Below are positions 8,263-16,345 of a DNA stretch of 64,000 nucleotides, one piece after another (within the stretch, counting starts at the first letter, position 1; every line of letters starts with the position of its first letter). Origin of the DNA: Shimia sp. Alg240-R146 (GTDB taxonomy: Bacteria > Pseudomonadota > Alphaproteobacteria > Rhodobacterales > Rhodobacteraceae); the NCBI RefSeq assembly GCF_947331465.1, contig NZ_CAMZOK010000001.1, positions 868,001-932,000 on the forward strand, in the 5' to 3' direction. The position numbers and the translations under genes were made by a program. The notes under the pieces are model-generated. The model did not search any database, was not told where the DNA came from, and saw nothing but the letters and a program-made list of their open reading frames with translations.

Positions 8263-8960
8263 TGGCGAAGCTTGGTAAACGTACTGCCGCAGCGCGCGAA
8301 GCGTTCGCAGGCAAAGATAATGTGACCGTTGAAGAAGCGGTTGCTCTGGTCAAAGGCAATGCCACCGCGAAATTCGACGAAACCGTTGAAATCGCCGTGC
8401 AGCTGGGTGTTGACCCACGTCACGCAGACCAGATGGTTCGCGGCGTAGTTGGTCTGCCTAACGGCACCGGCAAAACCGTTCGCGTAGCCGTTTTTGCACG
8501 TGGCCCGAAAGCCGAAGAAGCACAGGCAGCTGGCGCGGACATCGTTGGCGCAGAAGATCTGATGGAAGTCGTTCAAGGCGGCACCATCGACTTTGATCGC
8601 TGCATCGCGACACCGGACATGATGCCGGTTGTTGGTCGTCTGGGTAAAGTACTTGGCCCACGCAACCTGATGCCAAACCCAAAAGTTGGCACCGTGACTA
8701 TGGATGTGAAAGCAGCCGTAGAAGCAGCCAAAGGCGGCGAAGTTCAGTTCAAAGTCGAAAAAGCTGGTGTGGTTCACGCCGGTGTTGGCAAAGCTTCGTT
8801 TGACGAAGGCAAGCTGGTTGAGAACGTCAAAGCCTTTATGGATGCCGTTCTGAAAGCCAAGCCAGCCGGTGCAAAAGGCGCCTATGTCAAGAAGATCGCT
8901 CTGAGCTCCACAATGGGCCCAGGTGTGACCATCGACATCGACAACGCTGCTGCACAGTAA
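8262..8960 (+). CDS. rplA: Large subunit ribosomal protein L1
   Basis: The 232-aa protein has the normal L1 length. It forms the L1 stalk near the E site and in known systems represses its own operon by binding leader mRNA. Family blocks are [19 protein letters not shown] and [17 protein letters not shown]. It overlaps rplK by one base and is followed by an intrinsic terminator, so rplKA forms a two-gene unit that is not joined to rplJL. The gene order rplK-rplA-(insert)-rplJ differs from the continuous cluster of E. coli. Confidence 0.98.
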   Translation: MAKLGKRTAAAREAFAGKDNVTVEEAVALVKGNATAKFDETVEIAVQLGVDPRHADQMVRGVVGLPNGTGKTVRVAVFARGPKAEEAQAAGADIVGAEDLMEVVQGGTIDFDRCIATPDMMPVVGRLGKVLGPRNLMPNPKVGTVTMDVKAAVEAAKGGEVQFKVEKAGVVHAGVGKASFDEGKLVENVKAFMDAVLKAKPAGAKGAYVKKIALSSTMGPGVTIDIDNAAAQ

Positions 8961-8983
8961 GCTGTCGCACATATAAGATTTGA

Positions 8984-9012
8984 GGGCGTCCCTAGCGGGG
9001 CGCCCTTTTTCG
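8984..9012 (+). terminator. Intrinsic terminator after rplA
   Basis: A 9-bp stem (8984-8992 with 8997-9005, one T-G pair) with loop TAGC is followed directly by five Ts. Confidence 0.9.
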
Positions 9013-9144
9013 TTGTTGCAAGGGCTCTTGTCGCGTGTTGATTGCATCGAATTTTTTGTAGTTCCCACACCTCAACGGAGCGCAGTTAACCCGACCGCAA
9101 CGTAAACCTGTTTGGTTCATTTCAGAACAAACGGATCCAATCAC

Positions 9145-10998
9145 GTGAACACTGCCGGTCTTTCAAAGCGATATTTGCGCCGCACTGCTGCGCTTGCCTT
9201 GAGTATTCTGCTCATGGCAAGCATCGGCGCCTTCAGCATCTCGACGCTGGGCCAACGCGACGTGTCGGTGCGCTCGGCAAATGTGCGGGTCATGGACAAG
9301 GTTCTGGTAGCCGTTGCCGAAATGTCGGTGGCATTTGAACAAATCCGGATCAACCCGAAACTGCAGCGCTCCCAAGTGGAGCAGGGTCGGGTGTCGCGTG
9401 CGCTGCGCACTGCTCAGGAAGGGGCGTTCGAGATGGATACGGCCTTCAGGGCCGGGCTATACTCAGCGGAAGCGGAAAAGATCTTCCAGCAGATGACGCT
9501 GTCTCCGATCGACGAATTGCGGGATCTGTTCTTCCTTGCGGAGATTGTCGCGGATCCTGGTAATGACGCGGCCAAGGCGGCCAAAGCCGCCGCCTTGGCG
9601 GCAGACATCAGCAGGCAGCTGATCCCGGTTTTGCAGCGGGTCATCCAAGAAGAAATCAGTGCAATGGATCGGGCGAGCGACCGGCAGCTTTTGCTATCGA
9701 TATTTGCGATTTTTGTGGCGTTGGCTGGCATTGGCGTGGTGATCGCCTTGGTTCTCTTGCCGATGGAAGAATTTATTGTCGCTAGTCAGGAAGAGATTGA
9801 GGCCAGCCGACAGGAAGCCCTGGCGGCGTCGGTGGCGAAATCACAGTTTCTGGCGACCATGAGCCATGAAATCCGCACCCCGTTGAATGGGGTTCTGGGG
9901 TTGAACCAAGTATTGCAGGACGGCGAAACAGATCCTGAACGCCGCCAGCTGTTGGCGCTGGCGGTGTCTAGCGGCCAGTCTTTGCTGCAAATCATCAATG
10001 ACATTCTTGATCTGTCAAAGATCGAGGCGGGCAAGCTGGAGATGGAGCGCGGAGAGTTCGACGCAACTGCCTTGTGTCAGGACGTCGTTGATCTGTTCCG
10101 GGTGCAAGCTCAGGAAAAGGGCGTGGCCCTGCATTTGCAGGTGCCGGACGGATGCGATGCATTGCGTGTGTCGGGCTTTGCCAAAGAGACCCGCCAGATT
10201 GTTCTCAATCTTGTCAACAACGCCCTCAAGTTTACCGAAAGCGGGTCGGTCGGTGTGCATTTGGCCGAAGATCAGGACCCCGAAGATGGCGGGCAGTTGA
10301 TGCGGATCGTGGTGTCAGACACGGGTATCGGCATTTCCAAGGACGCGCTGGATCGGGTTTTTATGCAGTTTGAGCAGGCGGATGCATCGACCACCACACG
10401 ATTTGGCGGGACCGGTCTTGGCCTGTCGATTGTCAAACGGCTTGCCGAGGCGCTGGGCGGGAAGATTTCTGCGGAAAGCACAGAGGGCGAGGGCTCGACT
10501 TTTACAGTCGTTCTGCCGGTTCAGAAAGCAAAAGACCGTGCGCTGCCACGATCCGTTCCGCCGCGCCCCGAGCTTGATTTGGCGGGCACGCGCGTTCTGG
10601 TGGCTGATGATAATCGGGTGAATCAACTGGTCGCTCAAAAAATGCTCGAAAAACTTGGGTGCGAGGTCAGGGCCGCGCACGATGGTCTCGTCGCCGTCAA
10701 GCTGGAGCGGGAGTGGCGTCCTGACATCGTCCTGATGGATGTCCGGATGCCGGGCATGGATGGACTTGAGGCGACCCGACACATCCGGGAGGCGGCACAG
10801 GAGGCGGGCCGGATCGCGGTGTCGATCATCGGGTTGTCCGCCAACGCCCTGCAAGAACACCGACGCGCCGGGCTTGAGGCGGGGATGGACGGGTATCTGA
10901 CCAAACCGTTGAAACGGGAGGCGTTGGAAGCCGAGCTGCGACGCCACCTGTCGATGATCGAAGTGAACAAAGAAAGCGAGAGTTCAAAATGCGCCTGA
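9145..10998 (+). CDS. Membrane-bound hybrid sensor histidine kinase with receiver domain
   Basis: Numbered from GTG 9145, one helix (about 16-36) and a second (about 187-212) bound a periplasmic helical sensor region. A HisKA domain follows with H241 in SHEIRTPLNG. The HATPase has NLVNNALKF, the G1 box DTGIGI and the G2 box GGTGLGLSI. A C-terminal receiver has phospho-acceptor D532 in LMDVRMPG, so a phosphorelay through a separate HPt protein is expected. An in-frame TTG at 9112 would add 11 residues but lacks a ribosome site; GGA lies before 9145. The 3' end overlaps the next gene, a periplasmic binding protein, by 10 bases. This suggests that the binding protein is the ligand detector of the kinase. 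Confidence 0.9.
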   Translation: MNTAGLSKRYLRRTAALALSILLMASIGAFSISTLGQRDVSVRSANVRVMDKVLVAVAEMSVAFEQIRINPKLQRSQVEQGRVSRALRTAQEGAFEMDTAFRAGLYSAEAEKIFQQMTLSPIDELRDLFFLAEIVADPGNDAAKAAKAAALAADISRQLIPVLQRVIQEEISAMDRASDRQLLLSIFAIFVALAGIGVVIALVLLPMEEFIVASQEEIEASRQEALAASVAKSQFLATMSHEIRTPLNGVLGLNQVLQDGETDPERRQLLALAVSSGQSLLQIINDILDLSKIEAGKLEMERGEFDATALCQDVVDLFRVQAQEKGVALHLQVPDGCDALRVSGFAKETRQIVLNLVNNALKFTESGSVGVHLAEDQDPEDGGQLMRIVVSDTGIGISKDALDRVFMQFEQADASTTTRFGGTGLGLSIVKRLAEALGGKISAESTEGEGSTFTVVLPVQKAKDRALPRSVPPRPELDLAGTRVLVADDNRVNQLVAQKMLEKLGCEVRAAHDGLVAVKLEREWRPDIVLMDVRMPGMDGLEATRHIREAAQEAGRIAVSIIGLSANALQEHRRAGLEAGMDGYLTKPLKREALEAELRRHLSMIEVNKESESSKCA

Positions 10999-12068
10999 AC
11001 GTAATGGCAATAACCTTGTGTGCCGCTGCTGTCTGTGCGCAGCAGTCGGTCGCGGAAACGTCCGAAGTTTGGTTTCTGAACTGGTCGGATTACATCGACC
11101 CGTCGGTCACAGAAAGCTTTAAGGCCGGACATGGGCAAAACGTCGAAATTGAACAATATGGCGAGGCCAATGTGGCCGAGTCCCGTCTGTCTGCCAAAGG
11201 CACAGGATATGATCTGGCGGTGATTTCTGCCGAGTCCGTTGCGCGGTTGGCAGAGACCGGCGCGCTGAAACGACTGGACATGTCTTTGGCGCCGAATACC
11301 GCGGCGTTGGACCGTGAATTGTGGGACCTCTTCCTGTCCTCAATGCCACAAGCGGGCGGATATGCTGTGCCTTACCTTTGGGGCACGACTGGCCTGGCGT
11401 TTGATCGCGAGGCTGTCGCGGAACGTCTGCCCGGTGTGGCGACGGACAGTTGGTCCTTGATTTTTGATCCGGAGAATGCCGCCAAACTGGCCGACTGCGG
11501 AATTGTGATTGCGGACTCAAGCGAAGAGGTTGTAGCCATCGCTTTGGCCTATCTCGGCAAAGATCCGCATTCGCGCGCGCCTGAAGACATCGATGCTGCG
11601 TTTGACGTTTTGGCGGGCATCGCGCCCTATGTCCGGTCGTTTGATTCCACTTTGTATGACGGCATCGGTAACGAAGAGATGTGCGCGGCGTTGTCATGGA
11701 GCACAGAGGCTTTGACGCCGATCATGGAAGAACTGACAGACCGCTTTGAGTTTGTTCTGCCCAAAGAAGGCGCGAACCTTTGGGTTGATGTGTTTGTCAT
11801 GCCAGTTGACGCGCAAAACGAAACCGGGGCGATGCAGTTCCTCAACCATGTCATTTCGCCGAAGAACCTGACTCTGTCTGCCGTCTATAATTCGGGCGCG
11901 ATTGCCGCACCGATTACCTTGGAGTTGGTGGATTGGGAGGCCTACGATGTGCCGGCTTTGACCTTGCCTCCAGAGGTGCGGGAAAACCTGTTCTTTGTGT
12001 CAGACCGCAGCATCGAACAGAAGCGCGCGCTGGAGCGCCGGTGGCGGTTGATGCAGGTCGGATTTTGA
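10989..12068 (+). CDS. Periplasmic polyamine-type (PotD/PotF-like) substrate-binding protein
   Basis: A 359-aa protein with a Sec signal peptide (residues 1-23, cut near SVAETSE). A type II periplasmic binding fold of the spermidine/putrescine family follows. Family marks are WFLNWSDYIDPSV, the DLAV segment, PYLWGTTGLAFD and the C-terminal half with ALSWSTEAL. No ABC permease or ATPase gene is nearby. The gene overlaps the upstream sensor kinase by 10 bases and so is translated with it. A sensory rather than transport role is likely, by analogy with other kinases that read ligand-loaded binding proteins. The ligand could be a polyamine but cannot be fixed by eye. Confidence 0.85.
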   Translation: MRLNVMAITLCAAAVCAQQSVAETSEVWFLNWSDYIDPSVTESFKAGHGQNVEIEQYGEANVAESRLSAKGTGYDLAVISAESVARLAETGALKRLDMSLAPNTAALDRELWDLFLSSMPQAGGYAVPYLWGTTGLAFDREAVAERLPGVATDSWSLIFDPENAAKLADCGIVIADSSEEVVAIALAYLGKDPHSRAPEDIDAAFDVLAGIAPYVRSFDSTLYDGIGNEEMCAALSWSTEALTPIMEELTDRFEFVLPKEGANLWVDVFVMPVDAQNETGAMQFLNHVISPKNLTLSAVYNSGAIAAPITLELVDWEAYDVPALTLPPEVRENLFFVSDRSIEQKRALERRWRLMQVGF

Positions 12069-12105
12069 GCGGCAGACGCTTCTGGCGCAGCGCCATCTGA
12101 AAGGC

Positions 12106-13260
12106 CTAAAACAGAAAGGTCAGATCATCGAGCGTGGTCAGGGTTTCGCCCCAAATGAGAATGGATTGATCAGCGCTCACGGTGATCAGGAGGTTGCCGC
12201 CGACCGTTTGCGAGGCGGCAAGGACATCCGCTAGCGAGGCGAATTGCGAAAGACCGGAGAAATCCACCACATCCTGTCCCGTCACCGCTTGAATTGTGTC
12301 ATGGCCGTCATCGTCGCGGAACACAAAGGTGTCGGCGTTTGCGCCACCGTGAAGAAAATCGTCACCCTGTCCTCCGGTCAGGGTGTCTTCGCCTCGGCCA
12401 CCGAGCAGGCTGTCATTTCCGTCGTTGCCTGACAGGATGTCGTCGTCGTTCTCTCCGAGCAGGGTGTCGTTGCCGCGCCCGCCGCGCAAAATGTCGTTGC
12501 CGACAAACCCTTCAAGCAGGTCATTGTCAGCGCCGCCAAAGAGCGTGTCGTTGCCGTACCCGCCCAGCAGATGGTCGTCGCCCCTGTTGCCTTCCAGATA
12601 GTCATGCCCGACTTGCGGTGTGTGGCTGTAGGGGGGCACGTGGTCGCCTTCGATCCGGTCGTTGCCCGCACCGCCATAAAGCATGTCATCCCCGCTCCAG
12701 CCTTGAAGGGTGTCGTCGCCGCCGAGGCCGTAAAGACTGTCGTCACCTTCGCGACCATTGATGTCGTTGCCCGCCGCATTCCCGAACACCTGATCTGCGA
12801 ACTCGGTGGCCAGCAGGTTCTCGATGCCGCGCAGCGTCACGGTGCCGAATTCGGTGACTTGCGCGCCGGTCAAGCGCAGATCCAGTGAGAGGCCTTGTGT
12901 GGCGATGCCCCGCACCAGGCTGAGAGTGTCGGATCCGCTGCCGCCAAAGAAAGATGACTGACCAAAATCCCAAACAATTGTGTCGTCGCCAGCCCCGCCA
13001 TACACAACGTTGTTGCCGGTGCCGGGCGCAAGGAAGTCGTCACCGCCGCCGCCGTACAATGTGTCGTTGCCGGTTTCGCCAAAGAGCATGTCCAATCCGG
13101 CACCGCCGCGCAGCAGATCGTCGCCTTCGTCGCCGTGCAAACGGTCATTCCCGTTCATACCCCGCAACGTGTCGTCGCCCAAATAGCCGCGGATTATGTC
13201 TCCGAGGGGCGTGCCGGTCAGGGAGCTGTCATCAAAATCAGTGCCGCCAACAAAAGGCAT
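12106..13260 (-). CDS. RTX-type calcium-binding repeat protein, probably type I secreted
   Basis: A 384-aa protein made almost entirely of glycine- and aspartate-rich nonapeptide repeats of the GGxGxDxLx type. There are two blocks (about residues 20-110 and 165-310) that fold as calcium-bound beta rolls. No N-terminal signal peptide is seen. The C-terminal 70 residues (VVDFSGL to LTTLDDLTFLF) look like a type I secretion signal ending in hydrophobic residues. The start is set at 13260 because AAGGA lies about nine bases upstream; the frame stays open to 13440 without such support. No enzymatic domain is visible. No ABC/MFP secretion genes are in the window. It converges with the binding protein gene, 37 bases apart. 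Confidence 0.85.
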   Translation of the reverse strand: MPFVGGTDFDDSSLTGTPLGDIIRGYLGDDTLRGMNGNDRLHGDEGDDLLRGGAGLDMLFGETGNDTLYGGGGDDFLAPGTGNNVVYGGAGDDTIVWDFGQSSFFGGSGSDTLSLVRGIATQGLSLDLRLTGAQVTEFGTVTLRGIENLLATEFADQVFGNAAGNDINGREGDDSLYGLGGDDTLQGWSGDDMLYGGAGNDRIEGDHVPPYSHTPQVGHDYLEGNRGDDHLLGGYGNDTLFGGADNDLLEGFVGNDILRGGRGNDTLLGENDDDILSGNDGNDSLLGGRGEDTLTGGQGDDFLHGGANADTFVFRDDDGHDTIQAVTGQDVVDFSGLSQFASLADVLAASQTVGGNLLITVSADQSILIWGETLTTLDDLTFLF

Positions 13261-13759
13261 ATGTGCTTCCTTTTCGCGAATGCAGGCTTGGGGAAGATCA
13301 GAGAAAGTGCCGAAGAAATTGGGTGTCTTTGCTTGGAAATTTACGTGGTTTTGGCGTTTTCGGCAAGCATCACCGCTGTAGCGCGCAGCTGACACGACTG
13401 CAGAGCGGGTGATGCGCTGCACGGTTTTGGTTGCGTGCAAAGGCCAGCGGGCAGGCGATCAACCGTTTGGCATGGGATTTCGACCCTTGCCAAACGCACC
13501 GCATGGCTTTAAGCGGAGCCTGCCCACCCCTTGGGGAGTCGCGCAATCGATTCTTTTGGAGGTGGCCTGTCCAAGACGGAGGGTTCCTGCATACGCTGGA
13601 ATAATTCCTTCCTGAGATGGGGTAAGAGACAAGTTTCCGAAGGTAACCTACCTTCGGGTGATCTTGGTTCCCAACCCAAAGTTTGGACCTGAACGCGCGC
13701 CCCGATTGGGGTGTTGCAAAACTGAGCCGGGGAGAAATCCCCAAATTTGGAGTGAAACT
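13261..13759 (+). promoter_or_regulatory. Long gene-free leader of rplJ-rplL
   Basis: This gap of 499 bases has no credible gene. It holds a possible promoter (TTGCCA 13487-13492, 17 bases, TAAGCG 13510-13515; weak, and it overlaps the folded region described separately). A perfect 9-bp hairpin is at 13637-13645/13649-13657, and a GGGG/CCCC hairpin (13729-13732 with 13739-13742) lies just before the GGAG ribosome site of rplJ. In E. coli the L10 leader is bound by the L10-L7/L12 complex; this leader is a fair candidate for the same control. Confidence 0.5.
13449..13525 (+). ncRNA. Candidate structured RNA (three-way junction) upstream of rplJ
   Basis: An 8-bp closing stem GGGCAGGC/GCCTGCCC (13449-13456 with 13518-13525) encloses two hairpins. 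The first is long: 13465-13472 with 13488-13495, plus GGG/CCC, with loop ATTTCGA. The second is a short CCGC/GCGG hairpin (about 13499-13516). The layout resembles a compact cis-regulatory RNA. No known riboswitch class is recognised. Confidence 0.4.
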
Positions 13760-14278
13760 GTGGATAGAGCGCAAAAAGAGAAGGTGGTCGACGAGCTCGG
13801 CCAGATCTTTGAAGCCTCTGGCGTTGTAGTGGTTTCCCACTACGCGGGTCTCACGGTTGCTGACATGCAGGACCTTCGTGCACGCGCGCGTGACGCGGGT
13901 GGTGCTGTACGTGTTGCCAAAAACAAGCTCGCCAAGATCGCCCTCGAGGGTAAGCCGTGCGAAAGCATTGCTGATTATCTCGATGGTATGACCGTTCTGA
14001 CCTATTCCGAGGACCCTGTGGCAGCAGCCAAGGTCGCCGAGGACTTTGCCAAGGAGAACAAAAAGTTCGAAATCCTTGGCGGGGCAATGGGTGAGAACGC
14101 TCTGGACCGTGCCGGTGTTACCGCAGTGTCTAAAATGCCTTCTCGCGAGGAGCTTATTGCTTCGATCGTGGGTTGCATTGGCGCACCTGCAAGCAACATC
14201 GCTGGTGCCATTGGCGCGCCTGCAAGCAACATCGCTTCCATCCTGTCTACCATCGAGGAAAAGGCAGAGGCGGCGTAA
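13760..14278 (+). CDS. rplJ: Large subunit ribosomal protein L10
   Basis: The 172-aa protein is L10, the base of the L7/L12 stalk. The N-terminal globular part ([31 protein letters not shown]) binds 23S rRNA, and the C-terminal helix binds L7/L12 dimers. The start is GTG at 13760 with GGAG seven bases ahead. The frame stays open 34 codons further upstream, but those codons lie in the structured leader. Near the C-terminus the GAPASNIA segment occurs twice in tandem (about residues 137-153), a small internal repeat also seen in relatives. rplL follows after 72 bases. Confidence 0.97.
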   Translation: MDRAQKEKVVDELGQIFEASGVVVVSHYAGLTVADMQDLRARARDAGGAVRVAKNKLAKIALEGKPCESIADYLDGMTVLTYSEDPVAAAKVAEDFAKENKKFEILGGAMGENALDRAGVTAVSKMPSREELIASIVGCIGAPASNIAGAIGAPASNIASILSTIEEKAEAA

Positions 14279-14350
14279 GCAACCCAGAAACCGCGTATGG
14301 GACTATTGCCCAACGTTGGAACACATACCTAGAAACGGAAAGAGTCTAAA

Positions 14351-14728
14351 ATGGCTGATCTGAAAGCACTCGCGGAAAGCATCGTAGGTCTGACCCTGCT
14401 GGAAGCACAAGAACTGAAAACCATCCTCAAAGACGAGTATGGCATCGAGCCCGCCGCTGGCGGCGCAGTTGTAATGGCAGCTGGCGGCGACGCCGGTGGC
14501 GCAGCTGAAGAAGAAAAGACTGAATTCGACGTGATCCTGAAATCCGCAGGCGCATCGAAAATCAACGTCATCAAAGAAGTCCGCGCCATTACTGGCCTGG
14601 GCCTCAAAGAAGCTAAAGAATTGGTTGAAGCCGGCGGCAAAGCTGTCAAAGAAGGCGCTTCCAAGGACGAAGCTGAAGAGATCAAAGGCAAGCTGGAAGC
14701 AGCTGGCGCCGAGGTCGAAGTTAAGTAA
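14351..14728 (+). CDS. rplL: Large subunit ribosomal protein L7/L12
   Basis: The 125-aa protein has the N-terminal dimerisation helices ([21 protein letters not shown]), an Ala/Gly hinge (about 36-55) and the C-terminal factor-binding domain with [20 protein letters not shown]. It recruits translational GTPases to the ribosome. It is co-transcribed with rplJ and ended by a strong terminator. Confidence 0.98.
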   Translation: MADLKALAESIVGLTLLEAQELKTILKDEYGIEPAAGGAVVMAAGGDAGGAAEEEKTEFDVILKSAGASKINVIKEVRAITGLGLKEAKELVEAGGKAVKEGASKDEAEEIKGKLEAAGAEVEVK

Positions 14729-14751
14729 TTCGGTTTCTTGCCGAGTTATTG

Positions 14752-14779
14752 CAGGCGTCCCTTCGGGGGCGCCTGTTTT
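14752..14779 (+). terminator. Intrinsic terminator after rplL
   Basis: A 10-bp stem (14752-14761 with 14766-14775) with a TTCG tetraloop is followed by TTTT. It cuts rplJL off from rpoBC, which starts 1.6 kb downstream. Confidence 0.9.
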
Positions 14780-14792
14780 CGTTTGCGGTTCT

Positions 14793-15791
14793 TCAGTCGC
14801 AAAGCGGCAGCTCAAGCGGTGGCTGCTTGGGCAGGGACTGCCGCCATTGGTTGATAATCGGTTGCAGGGTGCGCTTGGGCCAGAACTTCGGAGTGCCGAT
14901 CGCCTTCAGGCAGGCCTCGTTCCAGTAAAGTCCGGCGCGGGTTATCGAACGCCCTTTTTTGACTGCGTTCGCGATGGCGTTGATGTCTTGTGACGCAGGA
15001 TAGATATACAGCGTGGTCGGGTTGTTCTCGGCAATTCCGAGAATTTGCTCGGTCGCGGGTTTGGACCACGTGGTGCAGCCGTTGCTGCGACCGGAGGTGT
15101 AGTCCACAAGCCGACCGAAAGGAACAAAGCCTTCGTCATCGGCATGTCTGCTTTGCGGCTTTTTCATCCGGCACTGCCAGCGCAGGAACATCGCGCGGTG
15201 CCCGCCGATGGCGCGTTCGCGGGCGTTGCTGGTCTCGCCTTCGCCGTCAAAGAGCAGGAAAGTGCGCAGCAGAGGTTTCGTGCGTGATCCGTTTTGGTAG
15301 TAACCCTTGAATGAGGTGCGGGACTCGGCGGTCACATAGGCGCCGCCTGCAGTGAGTTTCGATCCTTCGGCATTGCTGAAATTGCGGGCGCACTGCCGTC
15401 CGTTTGAGAAATTTGCGCGCTTTAGTTTGCGGCCGTTTCCATAGCCGGAGGACACTGCTTTGAATGTGCGGGAAGCCTCGCAAATCACATAAAACCGAGA
15501 GAGGGCTGCGCCGTTGGAGGCGGTGCTGGGCCGTGTGGCGTCCATCGCAAAATAACAGGCGTTTTTGATGGTCCCGTTTTGCACCTTCTCACGATAGAGG
15601 GTGCGCGCCCTGTTCAGGACGATTGGCGCAATTTGGTCAGTGCCGGTTCCCACGTGTTTTTGCAGCCAATTGGGGATGTCAGGCGAGGGAGTGGACGCGC
15701 TTGCCGGCGCGGCGAGGGTCGACGCGATCAGGAGCAGAGTGCGAAAGGAGCGACTGAGTGAGAAAACCATCAATACCGAAACCCGAAACAT
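14793..15791 (-). CDS. YkuD_2-like (murein L,D-transpeptidase-related) exported protein
   Basis: A 332-aa protein with an N-terminal signal peptide. An internal ATG at 15770 giving MVFSLSRSF is an equally good start. The domain fits the YkuD_2 family: FYVICEASRTFKAVSSGYGNG, then ANFSNG, AEGSKLTAGGAYVT, NARERAIGGHRAM and the cysteine motif GRSNGCTTW. The His of GGHRAM and the Cys of SNGC are the expected active-site pair. Members of this family are predicted to act on peptidoglycan in the periplasm, but the YkuD_2 branch has little biochemical support. The gene lies between rplL and rpoB on the opposite strand. Confidence 0.75.
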   Translation of the reverse strand: MFRVSVLMVFSLSRSFRTLLLIASTLAAPASASTPSPDIPNWLQKHVGTGTDQIAPIVLNRARTLYREKVQNGTIKNACYFAMDATRPSTASNGAALSRFYVICEASRTFKAVSSGYGNGRKLKRANFSNGRQCARNFSNAEGSKLTAGGAYVTAESRTSFKGYYQNGSRTKPLLRTFLLFDGEGETSNARERAIGGHRAMFLRWQCRMKKPQSRHADDEGFVPFGRLVDYTSGRSNGCTTWSKPATEQILGIAENNPTTLYIYPASQDINAIANAVKKGRSITRAGLYWNEACLKAIGTPKFWPKRTLQPIINQWRQSLPKQPPLELPLCD

Positions 15792-16345
15792 GAATACTGT
15801 GACCGTCTGTTGAGAGCTTGCACGAAATCGGCGGTGTGGGTCTAGGAGGATTTGGGTTCGTTTGATTCAAACCTGTTGATGGTGTGCCGGTGCTATCAGG
15901 CTTTCCCTCCGCCGAAAGAGACATGCGGTGATGGCGATCTTCGCGATTGGCAAATTAACCAAATGTCAAGTCCCAAGGGGTTGCACTCCATCGGGCTATT
16001 CATTATTCGGTAGTCTCTTGCGGTTTCGAGCGATTCGGGGCCGCTTTTGTCCTTTGTGGATTTTTTTGAACAGGCGGCGCGGTTTTCGGGGGAAATTGAT
16101 CACCCGACAGGAAAGACAACGACAAACAATATAACACGTTTTCCAAGGTGGGACACCCCGGCTTGGCAAGCCTCTTGAGTGGCGCAAGTATGCGATAAAC
16201 AAGAGGTTTTCCAAGGCAGGGATCAAAGATCGAGAGGCTCCGGTGGGACGGGGCCGAGAATGGATCTGATCCACGCCGTCACTGACGCGACGTGCCGGGG
16301 CCCGACGGCATGTTGTTGACGAGATATCGAAAGGTGACATTGACC
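15792..16345 (+). promoter_or_regulatory. Gene-free region upstream of rpoB with candidate promoter
   Basis: A stretch of 554 bases without a credible gene. A sigma70-type candidate is TTGCAC (15981-15986), 17 bases, TATTCG (16004-16009), about 335 bases before rpoB. That would give rpoBC its own promoter with a long leader. A GGTGGGACACCCC element near 16147 and the ribosome site AAGGTG before ATG 16346 are the other visible features. Confidence 0.4.

Noticed and set aside
12106-13260. CRISPR-like periodic repeats
   Set aside because: The periodicity is the 9-residue RTX codon repeat of a coding gene, with variable sequence and no spacers.
15928-16134. A 68-codon frame before rpoB
   Set aside because: No ribosome site, composition unlike coding sequence, and it overlaps the likely promoter.
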